12,517 nt of DNA from Rickettsiales bacterium (GCA_021300075.1 JAJTIB010000205.1:1-12517), one strand, 5' to 3'; shown: positions 1-7,494, numbered from the stretch's first letter. The notes: a model not told the origin generated them from the sequence alone. A program made the numbers and translations.

Positions 1-299
1 ATGCTCGAGGGCGTGTTCGACTTCACGCGGTTCAGCGCGAAGGATGACGAAGAAGGCTGGTGAAACTGCGTGGTTTCATTCGGCGCAATATCAAAGCTGC
101 GCCAGTCAATCACCGCGCGTTCAGAATGCTGGTGAATATCCACCCGCGAAGGCGCATTCACAATTGTGGCAGACCCGGCCGCCACCACGCCATCTTCAGG
201 GTTGGCAAGCCCTTCGCTTGGAGTAAGCGCCGCCACACAGCCCAAAGCTGAGGCGGTCAGTAACTGACGTCTCATTGCTATAGTCGCGTCGCGTTGCAT
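1..299 (-). CDS. TpsA-like exoprotein, N-terminal part (filamentous haemagglutinin-type secretion domain), runs off left edge
   Basis: About 99 codons are visible; the gene continues beyond the left edge. Reading leftwards from ATG at 299 there is a short basic start, a hydrophobic stretch (second Met at 275, then RRQLLTASALGCVAALTPS) and a likely signal-peptidase site after GLA. Next comes the opening of a haemagglutination-activity/TPS domain: VVAAGSATIVN, then VDIHQHSERAVIDWRSFDI, then FHQPSSSSFALNRV and NTPSSI. These match the family pattern in which N-Q-S-Q-R-A-I-I-D-W-x-S-F is followed by QP-S-x-x-A-L-N-R-V and PSSI. In known systems this domain is recognised by the TpsB POTRA domains and starts folding of a beta-helix outside the cell. 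The passenger function (adhesin, toxin, haemolysin) cannot be told from this piece. The start is uncertain: neither 299 nor 275 has a good ribosome site, and 275 gives the more ordinary signal peptide. The partner transporter is at 5175-6899. Confidence 0.86.
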   Translation of the reverse strand, partial: MQRDATIAMRRQLLTASALGCVAALTPSEGLANPEDGVVAAGSATIVNAPSRVDIHQHSERAVIDWRSFDIAPNETTQFHQPSSSSFALNRVKSNTPSS

Positions 300-335
300 A
301 ATTTTACTTATTAGGCGTATGATAACACAAAAAGC

Positions 336-346
336 GGAGAATCTCC
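336..346. promoter_or_regulatory. 11-base palindrome upstream of the TpsA-like gene
   Basis: GGAGAATCTCC is a perfect inverted repeat of 5+5 around one central base. It lies about 37 bases before the ATG at 299 and just downstream of the candidate promoter. It could be an operator or a small leader hairpin; it is too short to be sure it is not chance. The rest of the 300-530 gap is A+T-rich with no gene seen. Confidence 0.3.
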
Positions 347-362
347 TATAATTTTTGCAAAC

Positions 363-391
363 AAAATCAAATTTCTAGGCATTTTAGTCAA
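363..391 (-). promoter_or_regulatory. Possible promoter of the TpsA-like gene
   Basis: On the minus strand TTGACT (386-391) is followed after 17 bases by GATTTT (363-368). The -35 box is good (5 of 6) and the -10 box is poor (3 of 6). It lies in an A+T-rich gap about 65 bases upstream of the ATG at 299. Inference only. Confidence 0.3.
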
Positions 392-530
392 TGCGTTGAA
401 TTCATGCCGCAGTCGCTAGAATTACTGGAAGTTCAATAACCCAGAAAAAATGAATTCAATAAAAAAACATCAAAAATTTTATGGAATTTTGCAATGCCCG
501 CTTCACCGCAGATTTCTGGATTCTTTTCAA

Positions 531-1610
531 TCATGCGTCTTGCGGACGCTTGACAATTGTCACATGCCCCATTTTACGGCCAGGGCGGGATTCGGTCTTG
601 CCATAAAGATGCACATGGGCTTCCGACTGACGGGCGTAGTCTTGCCAGAGCTTCCATTCATCGCCCAAAAGATTGATCATCTCGCACTGGCTGCGGGCAG
701 TGGTGTCGCCCAGTGCCCAGCCACAAATGGCACGAATATGCTGCTCGAACTGGCTGGTGGGCGCGCCTTCCATCGTCCAGTGGCCCGAATTATGCGGACG
801 TGGCGCCAGCTCATTCACCAGTAATCCTGATCTGGTCACAAATAATTCGACCGCCAGTAATCCAACAATATCCAGCGTCTGGGCGAGTTTTTTGGCAATA
901 CGCACCGCTTCGTCCTGATTGTGGTCAATAAAGGGCGCGGGCGCAATCGTGCGGTGAAGGATATGGTCGCGGTGGATATTCTGCACCAGCGGGAAACATC
1001 GCGCCTCGCCACTGGTCGAACGCGCAACGATGATTGATGCTTCGGCCTCAAAGTCAATAAAGCCTTCGAGGATACATTCCGTTTTGCCGAGAGTGGACCA
1101 GGCTTTGGCGGCTTCTAATGCCGTTTGAATCACCACCTGCCCTTTCCCGTCATAACCCAGTTCACAGGTTTTAAGCACGCTCGGCGTGCCGATGGTTTTA
1201 ATTGCCTCTATCAGCTCGGCGTCGTTTCTAACAGGTGCAAAAGGGGCAGTCGCAATCCCTTGCGCGCGGATAAATTCTTTCTCGCGGTTACGGTGACGCG
1301 TGGTGAATAAAACCGAGGGCTTGGGGCGCACCACCGTAATTGCATCGAGCATTTCGAGTGTTTCGGCGGGGATATTTTCGAACTCGAACGTAATCACATC
1401 CACACTTTGCGCGAATGCCCTGAGCGCCGAAGCATCCTGATACGCGCCAATAGTCGTCATCGTCGATACATGCGAGGCGGGCGAGTCTTTCTCCGGCGTG
1501 TAAATATGAGTTTTATACCCCATACGACTCGCGGCGCGCGCCAGCATCCGCCCCAGCTGCCCACCGCCGACAATGCCAATCGTAGAACCGGGAGGAACAA
1601 TTTTATTCAT
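531..1610 (-). CDS. purK: N5-carboxyaminoimidazole ribonucleotide synthase PurK
   Basis: This 359-residue ATP-grasp enzyme of de novo purine synthesis uses ATP and bicarbonate to convert AIR to N5-CAIR in the cytoplasm. Visible signatures are the N-terminal dinucleotide-like loop IGIVGGGQLGRM (residues 11-22), the glycine-rich ATP-grasp loop GYDGKGQ (152-158), the active-site stretch NELAPRPHNSGHWT (266-279) and the C-terminal PGRKMGHVT (343-351). Length is normal for the family and no key segment is missing. The ATG at 1610 lies inside the end of purE (8-base overlap, ATGAATAA), with GGAG four bases ahead, so the two genes are probably translationally coupled. PurK hands N5-CAIR to PurE, the gene just upstream. 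Confidence 0.98.
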   Translation of the reverse strand: MNKIVPPGSTIGIVGGGQLGRMLARAASRMGYKTHIYTPEKDSPASHVSTMTTIGAYQDASALRAFAQSVDVITFEFENIPAETLEMLDAITVVRPKPSVLFTTRHRNREKEFIRAQGIATAPFAPVRNDAELIEAIKTIGTPSVLKTCELGYDGKGQVVIQTALEAAKAWSTLGKTECILEGFIDFEAEASIIVARSTSGEARCFPLVQNIHRDHILHRTIAPAPFIDHNQDEAVRIAKKLAQTLDIVGLLAVELFVTRSGLLVNELAPRPHNSGHWTMEGAPTSQFEQHIRAICGWALGDTTARSQCEMINLLGDEWKLWQDYARQSEAHVHLYGKTESRPGRKMGHVTIVKRPQDA

Positions 1611-2127
1611 GAGGCTCCAACGCGACGGAGGCCGTCTGCGCTGCCCGCCAGCGAGTGAGACGCTGCATGAGCGCCAAATCGCTCAGCGCCAGAATCGAGG
1701 CCGCAAGGAGCGCAGCATTCGCCGCACCATGCTCGCCAATCGCGAGTGTGCCGACCGGAATACCTCTGGGCATCTGCGCGATGGACAGCAGCGCGTCCAT
1801 CCCGTCAAGCGATTTGGAAAGGACCGGCACGCCCAAGACCGGCAACACCGTCATCGCCGCTGTCATACCCGGCAGATGCGCCGCACCCCCCGCGCCCGCG
1901 ACAATGACTTTGAGGCCTCGCGCTTCAGCACCCGTAGCGTAGTCATAGAGGCGTTTGGGCGTGCGGTGAGCGGAGACAATTTTCACTTCGTGGGAAACAG
2001 AGAGTTCCGCGAGCAGATGAGCCGCGTGCTGCATGGTTTTCCAGTCGGACTGACTGCCCATGATGATACCCACCAGAGGCTTGGATTTCTGGGGTTTATT
2101 GACCGGTTTGTTGGTGCTTTTAGCCAT
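1603..2127 (-). CDS. purE: N5-carboxyaminoimidazole ribonucleotide mutase PurE (class I)
   Basis: PurE rearranges N5-CAIR to CAIR, the step after PurK. With the ATG at 2127 the protein has 174 residues. Class I motifs are clear: MGSQSDW (residues 23-29), the catalytic-histidine loop SAHRTP (52-57), the glycine-rich AGAGGAAHLPGM (77-88) and IGEHGAANAALLAA (130-143). The frame stays open up to a TTG at 2166, adding 13 residues, but the ATG at 2127 is preferred because it lies closer to the family's usual N-terminus. The first 17 residues are a polar Lys/Asn/Pro tail. The stop overlaps the purK start by 8 bases. A CATAAT -10-like hexamer lies on this strand at 2196-2201 in the divergent region shared with pntAA, but has no convincing -35 partner. 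Confidence 0.97.
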   Translation of the reverse strand: MAKSTNKPVNKPQKSKPLVGIIMGSQSDWKTMQHAAHLLAELSVSHEVKIVSAHRTPKRLYDYATGAEARGLKVIVAGAGGAAHLPGMTAAMTVLPVLGVPVLSKSLDGMDALLSIAQMPRGIPVGTLAIGEHGAANAALLAASILALSDLALMQRLTRWRAAQTASVALEPHE

Positions 2128-2133
2128 GAAGCG

Positions 2134-2187
2134 CCCGACGTTACACTGGCCTTTGCACAAGGTCAATCAAGCGGTTGCGTCGTCGGG
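2134..2187. repeat. 7-base inverted repeat in the purE/pntAA divergent region
   Basis: CCCGACG (2134-2140) and CGTCGGG (2181-2187) are exact inverted copies 40 bases apart, just upstream of the purE ATG. They could close a leader hairpin in the purE transcript or act as paired half-sites. Short enough to be chance. Confidence 0.3.
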
Positions 2188-2232
2188 TGAATTCCATTAT
2201 GTCTGACATTGAAATCATCAGAAAGTTCGCGC

Positions 2233-3357
2233 ATGAAAATCGCTGTTGCTAAAGAAACTTCACCTCTGGAATCTCGCTGTGCGCTTGCACCGGATGCGGT
2301 CAAGAAACTCGTGGCACTGGGCGGCGAGGTATCTATAGAATCCGGCGCTGGCTTAAGCTCCGCTATTACGGATGCTGCTTTTGCTGCGGCCGGCGCCACA
2401 ATTACAGCTTCCGCCAGAGACGCATTTGCGGGCGCGGATATTATCTGTGCAGTAAACATGCCGGACGCCGCGACCATCCGCCATATCCCCACTGGCGCGC
2501 ATCTCATCGGCATGTTGGCACCGCTCGATAGCAGCACCGATTTCGCGCCGATTTTGGCGCAACGCATCCATGCCTATGCGCTCGAACTCCTGCCGCGTAT
2601 TTCCCGCGCGCAGGCAATGGATGTGCTGTCTTCACAATCGAACCTTGCGGGCTACCGTGCTGTGATTGAGGCGGTCGCGGAAACAAGTAAAGTTATACCG
2701 ATGATGATGACGGCGGCGGGGACCGTCCCCCCGGCTAAAGCACTGGTGCTGGGCGCAGGGGTCGCTGGCCTTCAGGCAATAGCTACCGCCAAGCGTCTGG
2801 GCGCAGTCGTCAGCGCATTTGACGTGCGCGCAGCGGTCAAAGAACAGGTGCAGTCACTTGGCGCAAAATTCGTCGAAGTGGCCGCCGAAGAAGGCGGCGA
2901 GACGGCAGGCGGCTATGCAAAAGAAATGAGCGAGGATTATAAACGCCGCCAGTCGCAGGCGATTCATGACACGCTAAAGACACAGGATATCGTGATTTCC
3001 ACGGCGCTGATTCCCGGCAGACCCGCGCCGGAACTTATTACCGAGGCGATGCTAAAAGACATGAAACCGGGCAGCGTGATTGTCGATATGGCGACCGCGT
3101 CTGGTGGCAATTGCAAGCTCTCGAAAAAAGATGAGGTGATAGAGGTGCACGGCGTGACCCTCATCGGATACACGAATTTACCCAGCCGTGCGGCGCGAGA
3201 CGCCACGCCCCTCTACGCACGCAATCTGGTGAATTTCATCACCACCTTAATGGTGAATAAGGAAAAACAGTTTCATGTGAATGGCGAAGACGAGTTGATT
3301 CAAGGCACGCTCATCGCGAGTGACGGCCAGATCGTGCATAAGATGCTGAAGAAGTGA
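2233..3357 (+). CDS. pntAA: NAD(P) transhydrogenase subunit alpha part 1 (PntAA, NAD(H)-binding domain I)
   Basis: This is the soluble, cytoplasmic NAD(H)-binding component of the proton-pumping transhydrogenase, which passes hydride between NADH and NADP+. From the ATG at 2233 it has 374 residues; a TTG at 2209 would add 8. The fold resembles alanine dehydrogenase. Seen are the start MKIAVAKETSPLESRCALAP, the RQD-loop residues in PRISRAQAMD (R122, Q127, D130), the Rossmann loop LGAGVAGLQAIATAKRLG (173-190) ending in the acidic FDVR (196-199), and the mobile-loop segment GGYAKEMSEDYKRRQ (226-240). It stops after the domain with no membrane segment, so the alpha subunit is split, as in Rhodospirillum rubrum rather than E. 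coli. The start lacks a strong ribosome site. It heads a three-gene operon with pntAB and pntB. Confidence 0.97.
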   Translation: MKIAVAKETSPLESRCALAPDAVKKLVALGGEVSIESGAGLSSAITDAAFAAAGATITASARDAFAGADIICAVNMPDAATIRHIPTGAHLIGMLAPLDSSTDFAPILAQRIHAYALELLPRISRAQAMDVLSSQSNLAGYRAVIEAVAETSKVIPMMMTAAGTVPPAKALVLGAGVAGLQAIATAKRLGAVVSAFDVRAAVKEQVQSLGAKFVEVAAEEGGETAGGYAKEMSEDYKRRQSQAIHDTLKTQDIVISTALIPGRPAPELITEAMLKDMKPGSVIVDMATASGGNCKLSKKDEVIEVHGVTLIGYTNLPSRAARDATPLYARNLVNFITTLMVNKEKQFHVNGEDELIQGTLIASDGQIVHKMLKK

Positions 3358-3366
3358 CGATGAAAA

Positions 3367-3373
3367 GAGAGGA
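3367..3373 (+). promoter_or_regulatory. Ribosome binding site of pntAB
   Basis: GAGAGGA sits five bases ahead of the ATG at 3379, in the 21-base gap after pntAA. It fixes the pntAB start. Confidence 0.8.
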
Positions 3374-3378
3374 ACATT

Positions 3379-3762
3379 ATGGATGATTTAGCCAGTGCCC
3401 ACCAGCAGGCTCAGGCCCTGACCGACCAGCTCGCCGCACTTCAGGCGCAGATGGCGCATGGCGGGGCGATTGACCCGTTTATCTTCGGCCTCACCGTTTT
3501 TGTGCTGGCCTGTTTTGTCGGTTATTATGTCGTCTGGCGCGTCACGCCAGCGCTCCATACACCGCTGATGAGCGTCACCAACGCCATTTCCGGCATCATC
3601 GTCGTCGGCGCGGTTATTGCGCTTGGGCCGGACGGGTTCGGCACGTCGCATATCTTCGGCTTCATCGCCGTGTTTCTCGCCTCCATCAATATTTTTGGCG
3701 GCTTCATCGTGACCCAGCGCATGCTCGAAATGTTCAAGAAAAAAGAGAAGAAATCCCTATGA
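3379..3762 (+). CDS. pntAB: NAD(P) transhydrogenase subunit alpha part 2 (PntAB, membrane domain)
   Basis: This 127-residue inner-membrane protein supplies the alpha-derived half of the proton-conducting domain II. A polar, Ala/Gln-rich helix (residues about 1-28) is followed by three hydrophobic segments at about 33-55, 63-83 and 91-113, and a Lys-rich tail (KKKEKK) on the expected cytoplasmic side. Three segments is the normal number for the separate PntAB of three-subunit enzymes. The polar N-terminal helix replaces the linker that joins the parts in fused alpha subunits. The start has a good ribosome site, and the stop overlaps the pntB start by four bases (ATGA), which suggests coupled translation and equal amounts. 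Confidence 0.96.
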   Translation: MDDLASAHQQAQALTDQLAALQAQMAHGGAIDPFIFGLTVFVLACFVGYYVVWRVTPALHTPLMSVTNAISGIIVVGAVIALGPDGFGTSHIFGFIAVFLASINIFGGFIVTQRMLEMFKKKEKKSL

Positions 3763-5162
3763 GTAGTATTGCTACATTAGCCTATCTCGTCGCGGCTGTG
3801 TGTTTTATCATGGCCCTGCGCGGCCTGTCTTCGCCCGCCTCAGCACAACAGGGCAATCGCTATGGCATGGCCGGGATGGCGCTTGCTATTATCACCACCC
3901 TGACCCTGCCGGTCGTGCAGAATTATCTCTGGATTATTCTGGGGATTGCCGCCGGTGGCACGGTCGGTGCACTCATTGCCCGCCGCATCGCCATGACCGC
4001 CATGCCGCAACTCGTCGCCGCCTTCCATTCACTGGTCGGTATGGCCGCCGTGCTCATCGCCTTTGCTGCGCTCTGGTCGCCCGAAGCCTACGGCATCGGC
4101 AAAAGCGGTGAAATCCACTTCGCGAGCCTGATTGAGATGAGTCTTGGCGTGGTCATCGGCGCGATCACCTTCAGCGGTTCGGTCGTTGCTTTTGCTAAGC
4201 TGCAGGGGCTGATGTCGGGTTCGCCGATTCGCTTCATCGGCCAGCATCCGCTCAATGCGCTGCTGGGCATTGCGGCGCTGGTACTGCTGATTCTCTTCTG
4301 CGCCACCGAATCCAAAACCCTCTTTATCGCCATGACGCTGGTGGCCTTTGCGCTCGGCGTACTGCTGATTATTCCCATTGGCGGGGCGGATATGCCCGTC
4401 GTGGTCTCGATGCTCAATTCCTATTCCGGCTGGGCGGCCGCAGGCATCGGCTTTACGCTCGGCAATCCGCTACTGATTATTGCGGGTGCGCTGATTGGCG
4501 CAAGCGGCGCGATTCTCTCCTACATCATGTGCAAGGCAATGAACCGCTCGATCATCAATGTGATCTTCGGCGGCTTCGGTTCAAGCGCAGAAGCGGCGGC
4601 GACCGGCGGTAGCGGTAAAGATGACCGTCCGGTGAAATCCGGCGCGGCGGAGGACGCGGCCTTTCTGCTCGCCAATGCCGATTCGGTGATTATCGTCCCC
4701 GGTTATGGCATGGCGGTGGCGCAAGCCCAGCACGCAGTGCGCGAGCTGGCGGAGACGCTCGAACATAAAGGTGTGAAAGTGCGCTACGCGATTCACCCGG
4801 TGGCAGGCCGCATGCCCGGCCATATGAACGTATTGCTGGCCGAAGCCAACGTGCCCTACGACCATGTGGTGGAGCTCGAAGAAATCAACAATGATTTCGC
4901 CACGACGGATGTGGTCTATGTGATTGGTGCCAATGACGTGACGAATCCGGCCGCGAAATCCGACCCCAAAAGCCCGATTTACGGCATGCCGATTCTAAAC
5001 GTAGCGGATGCCCGGAATGTGATTTTCAACAAACGATCCATGGCAGCGGGCTATGCCGGCATTCAAAACGAGCTGTTCTATAAAGACAATACCATGATGC
5101 TGTTTGGCGACGCGAAGGCCGCCACCGAACATCTGGTCAAGGCACTCAAAGACCTGGGCTGA
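3759..5162 (+). CDS. pntB: NAD(P) transhydrogenase subunit beta PntB
   Basis: This 467-residue subunit carries the rest of the proton channel (many membrane helices, residues about 5-265) and the NADP(H)-binding domain III (about 290-467). Membrane-domain residues known to matter in E. coli have counterparts here: His90 in AAFHSLVG, Asp211 in GGADMPVVV and Asn220 in SMLNSYSG. Domain III shows the NADP loop VPGYGMAVAQAQHAV (313-327), the GRMPGHMNVLLAEANVPYD segment (350-368), IGANDVTNPAA (389-399) and NKRSMAAGYAGIQNELF (424-440). Length is normal and no defect is seen. The enzyme uses the proton gradient to make NADPH from NADH. Last gene of the operon; it ends 12 bases from the stop of the convergent transporter gene, with no clear terminator hairpin between them. 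Confidence 0.98.
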   Translation: MSSIATLAYLVAAVCFIMALRGLSSPASAQQGNRYGMAGMALAIITTLTLPVVQNYLWIILGIAAGGTVGALIARRIAMTAMPQLVAAFHSLVGMAAVLIAFAALWSPEAYGIGKSGEIHFASLIEMSLGVVIGAITFSGSVVAFAKLQGLMSGSPIRFIGQHPLNALLGIAALVLLILFCATESKTLFIAMTLVAFALGVLLIIPIGGADMPVVVSMLNSYSGWAAAGIGFTLGNPLLIIAGALIGASGAILSYIMCKAMNRSIINVIFGGFGSSAEAAATGGSGKDDRPVKSGAAEDAAFLLANADSVIIVPGYGMAVAQAQHAVRELAETLEHKGVKVRYAIHPVAGRMPGHMNVLLAEANVPYDHVVELEEINNDFATTDVVYVIGANDVTNPAAKSDPKSPIYGMPILNVADARNVIFNKRSMAAGYAGIQNELFYKDNTMMLFGDAKAATEHLVKALKDLG

Positions 5163-5174
5163 TATACTGATATT

Positions 5175-6899
5175 TTAGAGCGAGTAGTTGAGTGAGAAGA
5201 ACACTCTACCACTGCCTGAGTTGCCGCCGGGGCTTGGAATGGCAACCGGAAGCGTCAGCGGGAAGGCCAATGTCAGGCTGCCATCCACCGACTCGGTTAC
5301 GCTGAAGCGTGTGCCGAACCCTGCAGAAGCACCGGATTCAGTGTCATTTTCGGTGAAATTATCGCGGTTATGGACAACGCCAAAATCGTAAAACCCAAAC
5401 GGCTCAAGCCGTCCCCCCGGCCATGGCAGAGGCGGCAGACCTGCGTAACGCAGCTCGACCGATCCTGCAGCCCCGTCATCGCCGGTGATCTCTGAAGCGT
5501 TGTAGGCGCGACCATAGACCTGACCACCATACCCAAACTCCTCCGCGGATGGCAGCGGCGCGCTTGCAGCCTGACCCGAGACAGAAGCATAGAGCGTCCA
5601 CGCTCTGGTAATACCCTGCCAGCGAGCAAAACTCGCCTCCAGCTTGGTAAAGTCACTATGCGCGTCCTCACGCGAAAGATTGGCCGAACCCGTTTTGGTC
5701 GCTCCCAGCACATCGAGCCCCTGACTGACCCGCGCATCCATCAGATTGGTGCCGCCCCAGCTATCCGCCACGTCATAGACGCCGCCGAAACGAAGGGTGC
5801 GTATTTTATCCTCGAACAGAAGGGTGGATAATGCGTCATTTTTACTTTGCTGCAGATCAAAAACCCCCGAAACCGTAAGGTTCTGACTGCGGCTACGGAC
5901 AACGGGATGCGAAAGATTGAACTCGGCATTATAGGAGTTACCCTTAAGCTGGTTCTGCTTCAGGGGATAGCCTGGCTCCGTCCAGCTGGCATTGGTGCTG
6001 ATGCCAAATTTGGTACCTGCATCCGAAATGGGGAATTCGTAGCCCAGAAACACGTATTGCAACTCGCTGATCTGAGTGCTGACGAAGCCCCCCATGCTCA
6101 ATTTATCAAAGGGCAGTAATCCCAACCCACGGGTATGACGCGCGCCGACTTGTTCCTGACCCAGCGGGCGTGAGCCGAAATTATCAAAACTTACATCGGT
6201 GGTTGTTTTTTCTTTCTTCACTAGCAGCGTCAAATCAATCGCCCCTGAAGCCCCGCTCTTGGCCTTTGGCTCGATCACGCTGCGGACAGTGATACCATAA
6301 AGGTCATTCATCAGCAGCAATTGCCGCTCCAGCTTACGCACATTGAAGGGCCTGATGGCTAGAATTTTCTCCACGCGGGATTTCAGCTTATCCTGCGTGA
6401 CCTTCGGCGCTTTGACATTCACCGAATCGATGTATCCCTCGACCACGACAAGGCGCACCGCACCATCACCAATTCTCTGGTCGGGCACGGAAACTTTGGC
6501 TAACGCATAACCGTCCGCGTGGTATCTGTCCGAAATCGCGCTGGCAATGTCATAAATCTTACTGAGCGCAACGCGCGTGCCGATCAGATCCCGATAGAGC
6601 GGCTCAAACTCCCTCGACTGATAGGCACTCATGCCCTTAATCTCGAGACTTTTGAGGGTCAGGAATACCTTTTCGCTACCCTGAGGTGCGGGCACGCTGT
6701 GTGCTGGTTTCGCGATAGTCGGAGACGTAACCTTCGGCGGATTTACCGGTACCGACTGGAACCGCTGATTGACACGACCAGGATTGGCCGGGCCTGGTAC
6801 ATCGATTGCCAGCGCCATTGCCGGAAATATCAGTAAAGCGGTGGACGCAAGCGCCGCGCGCCGCAGGGATTTTAGAAAAACATCGTTCGACTGTGCCAC
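5175..6899 (-). CDS. Two-partner-secretion outer-membrane transporter TpsB (FhaC/ShlB family)
   Basis: This Omp85-superfamily transporter exports one TpsA exoprotein across the outer membrane. The chosen start is GTG at 6899 (574 residues), with AAAGG seven bases ahead and a standard signal peptide ending AMALA (residue 31); the frame is open to 7025, which would bury the signal peptide behind 42 extra residues. Order: signal peptide; proline-rich linker (about 32-75); POTRA 1 (about 78-160, LTLKSLEIKG to VRLVVVEGYIDSV); POTRA 2 (about 161-228, with IRPFNVRKLERQLLLMND); 16-strand-type barrel (about 231-574) opening TTTDVSFDNFGSRPLG. The L6-loop region reads GGQVYGRAYNASEITGDDG (458-476), so the usual VRGY/GRGY is GRAY here. 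The last strand is VFFSLNYSL, ending in Leu rather than the common Phe. It stands alone, facing pntB; the likely substrate gene is at the left edge of the window. Confidence 0.94.
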   Translation of the reverse strand: MAQSNDVFLKSLRRAALASTALLIFPAMALAIDVPGPANPGRVNQRFQSVPVNPPKVTSPTIAKPAHSVPAPQGSEKVFLTLKSLEIKGMSAYQSREFEPLYRDLIGTRVALSKIYDIASAISDRYHADGYALAKVSVPDQRIGDGAVRLVVVEGYIDSVNVKAPKVTQDKLKSRVEKILAIRPFNVRKLERQLLLMNDLYGITVRSVIEPKAKSGASGAIDLTLLVKKEKTTTDVSFDNFGSRPLGQEQVGARHTRGLGLLPFDKLSMGGFVSTQISELQYVFLGYEFPISDAGTKFGISTNASWTEPGYPLKQNQLKGNSYNAEFNLSHPVVRSRSQNLTVSGVFDLQQSKNDALSTLLFEDKIRTLRFGGVYDVADSWGGTNLMDARVSQGLDVLGATKTGSANLSREDAHSDFTKLEASFARWQGITRAWTLYASVSGQAASAPLPSAEEFGYGGQVYGRAYNASEITGDDGAAGSVELRYAGLPPLPWPGGRLEPFGFYDFGVVHNRDNFTENDTESGASAGFGTRFSVTESVDGSLTLAFPLTLPVAIPSPGGNSGSGRVFFSLNYSL

Positions 6900-7051
6900 A
6901 GGATAACCTTTTCTTTTTGAAAGACAGTATAATAGATAACAACAAACACTGCTTTTGTTATTCTCCATAGCGCAGCCAGCCAATAAATCAAACCAATTCT
7001 GCCCCGGCCCCTTCCCGGTAAGCAAGGCACGAACATAAATGAATCAAAGGA

Positions 7052-7052
7052 G
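7052..7052 (+). promoter_or_regulatory. Ribosome binding site region of the 140-residue hypothetical gene
   Basis: The motif AAAGGAG ends at about 7052, six bases before the ATG at 7059, and is one of the strongest ribosome sites in the window. The 6900-7058 divergent gap also holds a perfect TATAAT on the plus strand at 6928-6933 (its complement contains TATTAT and TATACT on the minus strand), but no -35 box at the right distance was found on either strand. Confidence 0.6.
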
Positions 7053-7058
7053 CAACGT

Positions 7059-7481
7059 ATGAAACGATTTGTTTTTTCCAGGACCAAAAGCAGCACCAAT
7101 CAGGAAGCGATGGGTTTAAGTGATACCCTGCGTCAGGAAATGCTGCGAACATTGGAGCGCGAGGCAAACGCACTGCTAAAAGGGCTGCAAACGCAATTTG
7201 AGAGAGATCTCAGCCGAAGTCTGAGCGAAACCTTGCGCTTCATCAACAGCAACGCCACTGCCAGCAGTGCCGGAAGCGGTCAGGAGTCGAGCACGGCCAA
7301 TATCCTCACCGGCCTGACACGGACATTCGGCTCCGTCCTCCGCCTGCGTCGCTCCGGTGTGCGCAGCAACAGTAGCGAAACTGCCCGCTCGCAGGAAGCC
7401 TTCGACCAGTTTCGCCTAAGCCGCGCGCAATCGTTGGCTGAAGCAGGTGAGGCGCTGGAAGCAGGCGAGCGGAGTCTATGA
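7059..7481 (+). CDS. Hypothetical protein, helical, 140 residues, divergent from tpsB
   Basis: No family recognised. The start is well supported: AAAGGAG sits six bases before the ATG at 7059. The protein is Ser/Arg/Leu/Glu-rich with no signal peptide or membrane segment. Residues about 19-62 look like one long amphipathic, possibly coiled-coil helix (DTLRQEMLRTLEREANALL), followed by a Ser/Gly/Ala/Asn linker (63-82). A basic stretch follows (LRLRRSGVRS, 94-103), and residues 110-140 are again helix-forming. It lies back to back with the transporter gene across about 160 bases, so the two may share a control region, but nothing shows a functional link. It could be a small structural or nucleic-acid-binding protein; that is a guess from composition only. 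Confidence 0.75.
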   Translation: MKRFVFSRTKSSTNQEAMGLSDTLRQEMLRTLEREANALLKGLQTQFERDLSRSLSETLRFINSNATASSAGSGQESSTANILTGLTRTFGSVLRLRRSGVRSNSSETARSQEAFDQFRLSRAQSLAEAGEALEAGERSL

Positions 7482-7494
7482 TTCCACGAGCGAT

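Noticed and set aside
440..530. Possible purEK terminator in the A+T-rich stretch after purK
   Set aside because: Two T6 runs are present on the minus strand, but the only stems available are short A-T pairings; no GC-rich hairpin precedes them.
450..824. Plus-strand frame of 124 codons opposite the purK end
   Set aside because: It lies mostly antisense to purK and starts in A+T-rich non-coding DNA without a ribosome site.
1573..2190. Long plus-strand open frame (205 codons) opposite purE
   Set aside because: It is antisense to a certain purE/purK coding region, its product is rich in Arg/His as expected for an antisense shadow, and no motif was seen.
5163..5174. Terminator between convergent pntB and tpsB
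   Set aside because: Only 12 bases lie between the stops and no inverted repeat was found there.
6900..7025. Extended N-terminus of the TpsB transporter from ATG 7025 or ATG 6968
   Set aside because: It would place 23-42 residues before an otherwise normal signal peptide, and GTG 6899 has a good ribosome site.
6900..7058. Perfect TATAAT at 6928-6933 as a promoter for the gene at 7059
   Set aside because: The -35 position at 17 bases reads AACCTT, and the box lies about 125 bases upstream of the ATG; not supported.
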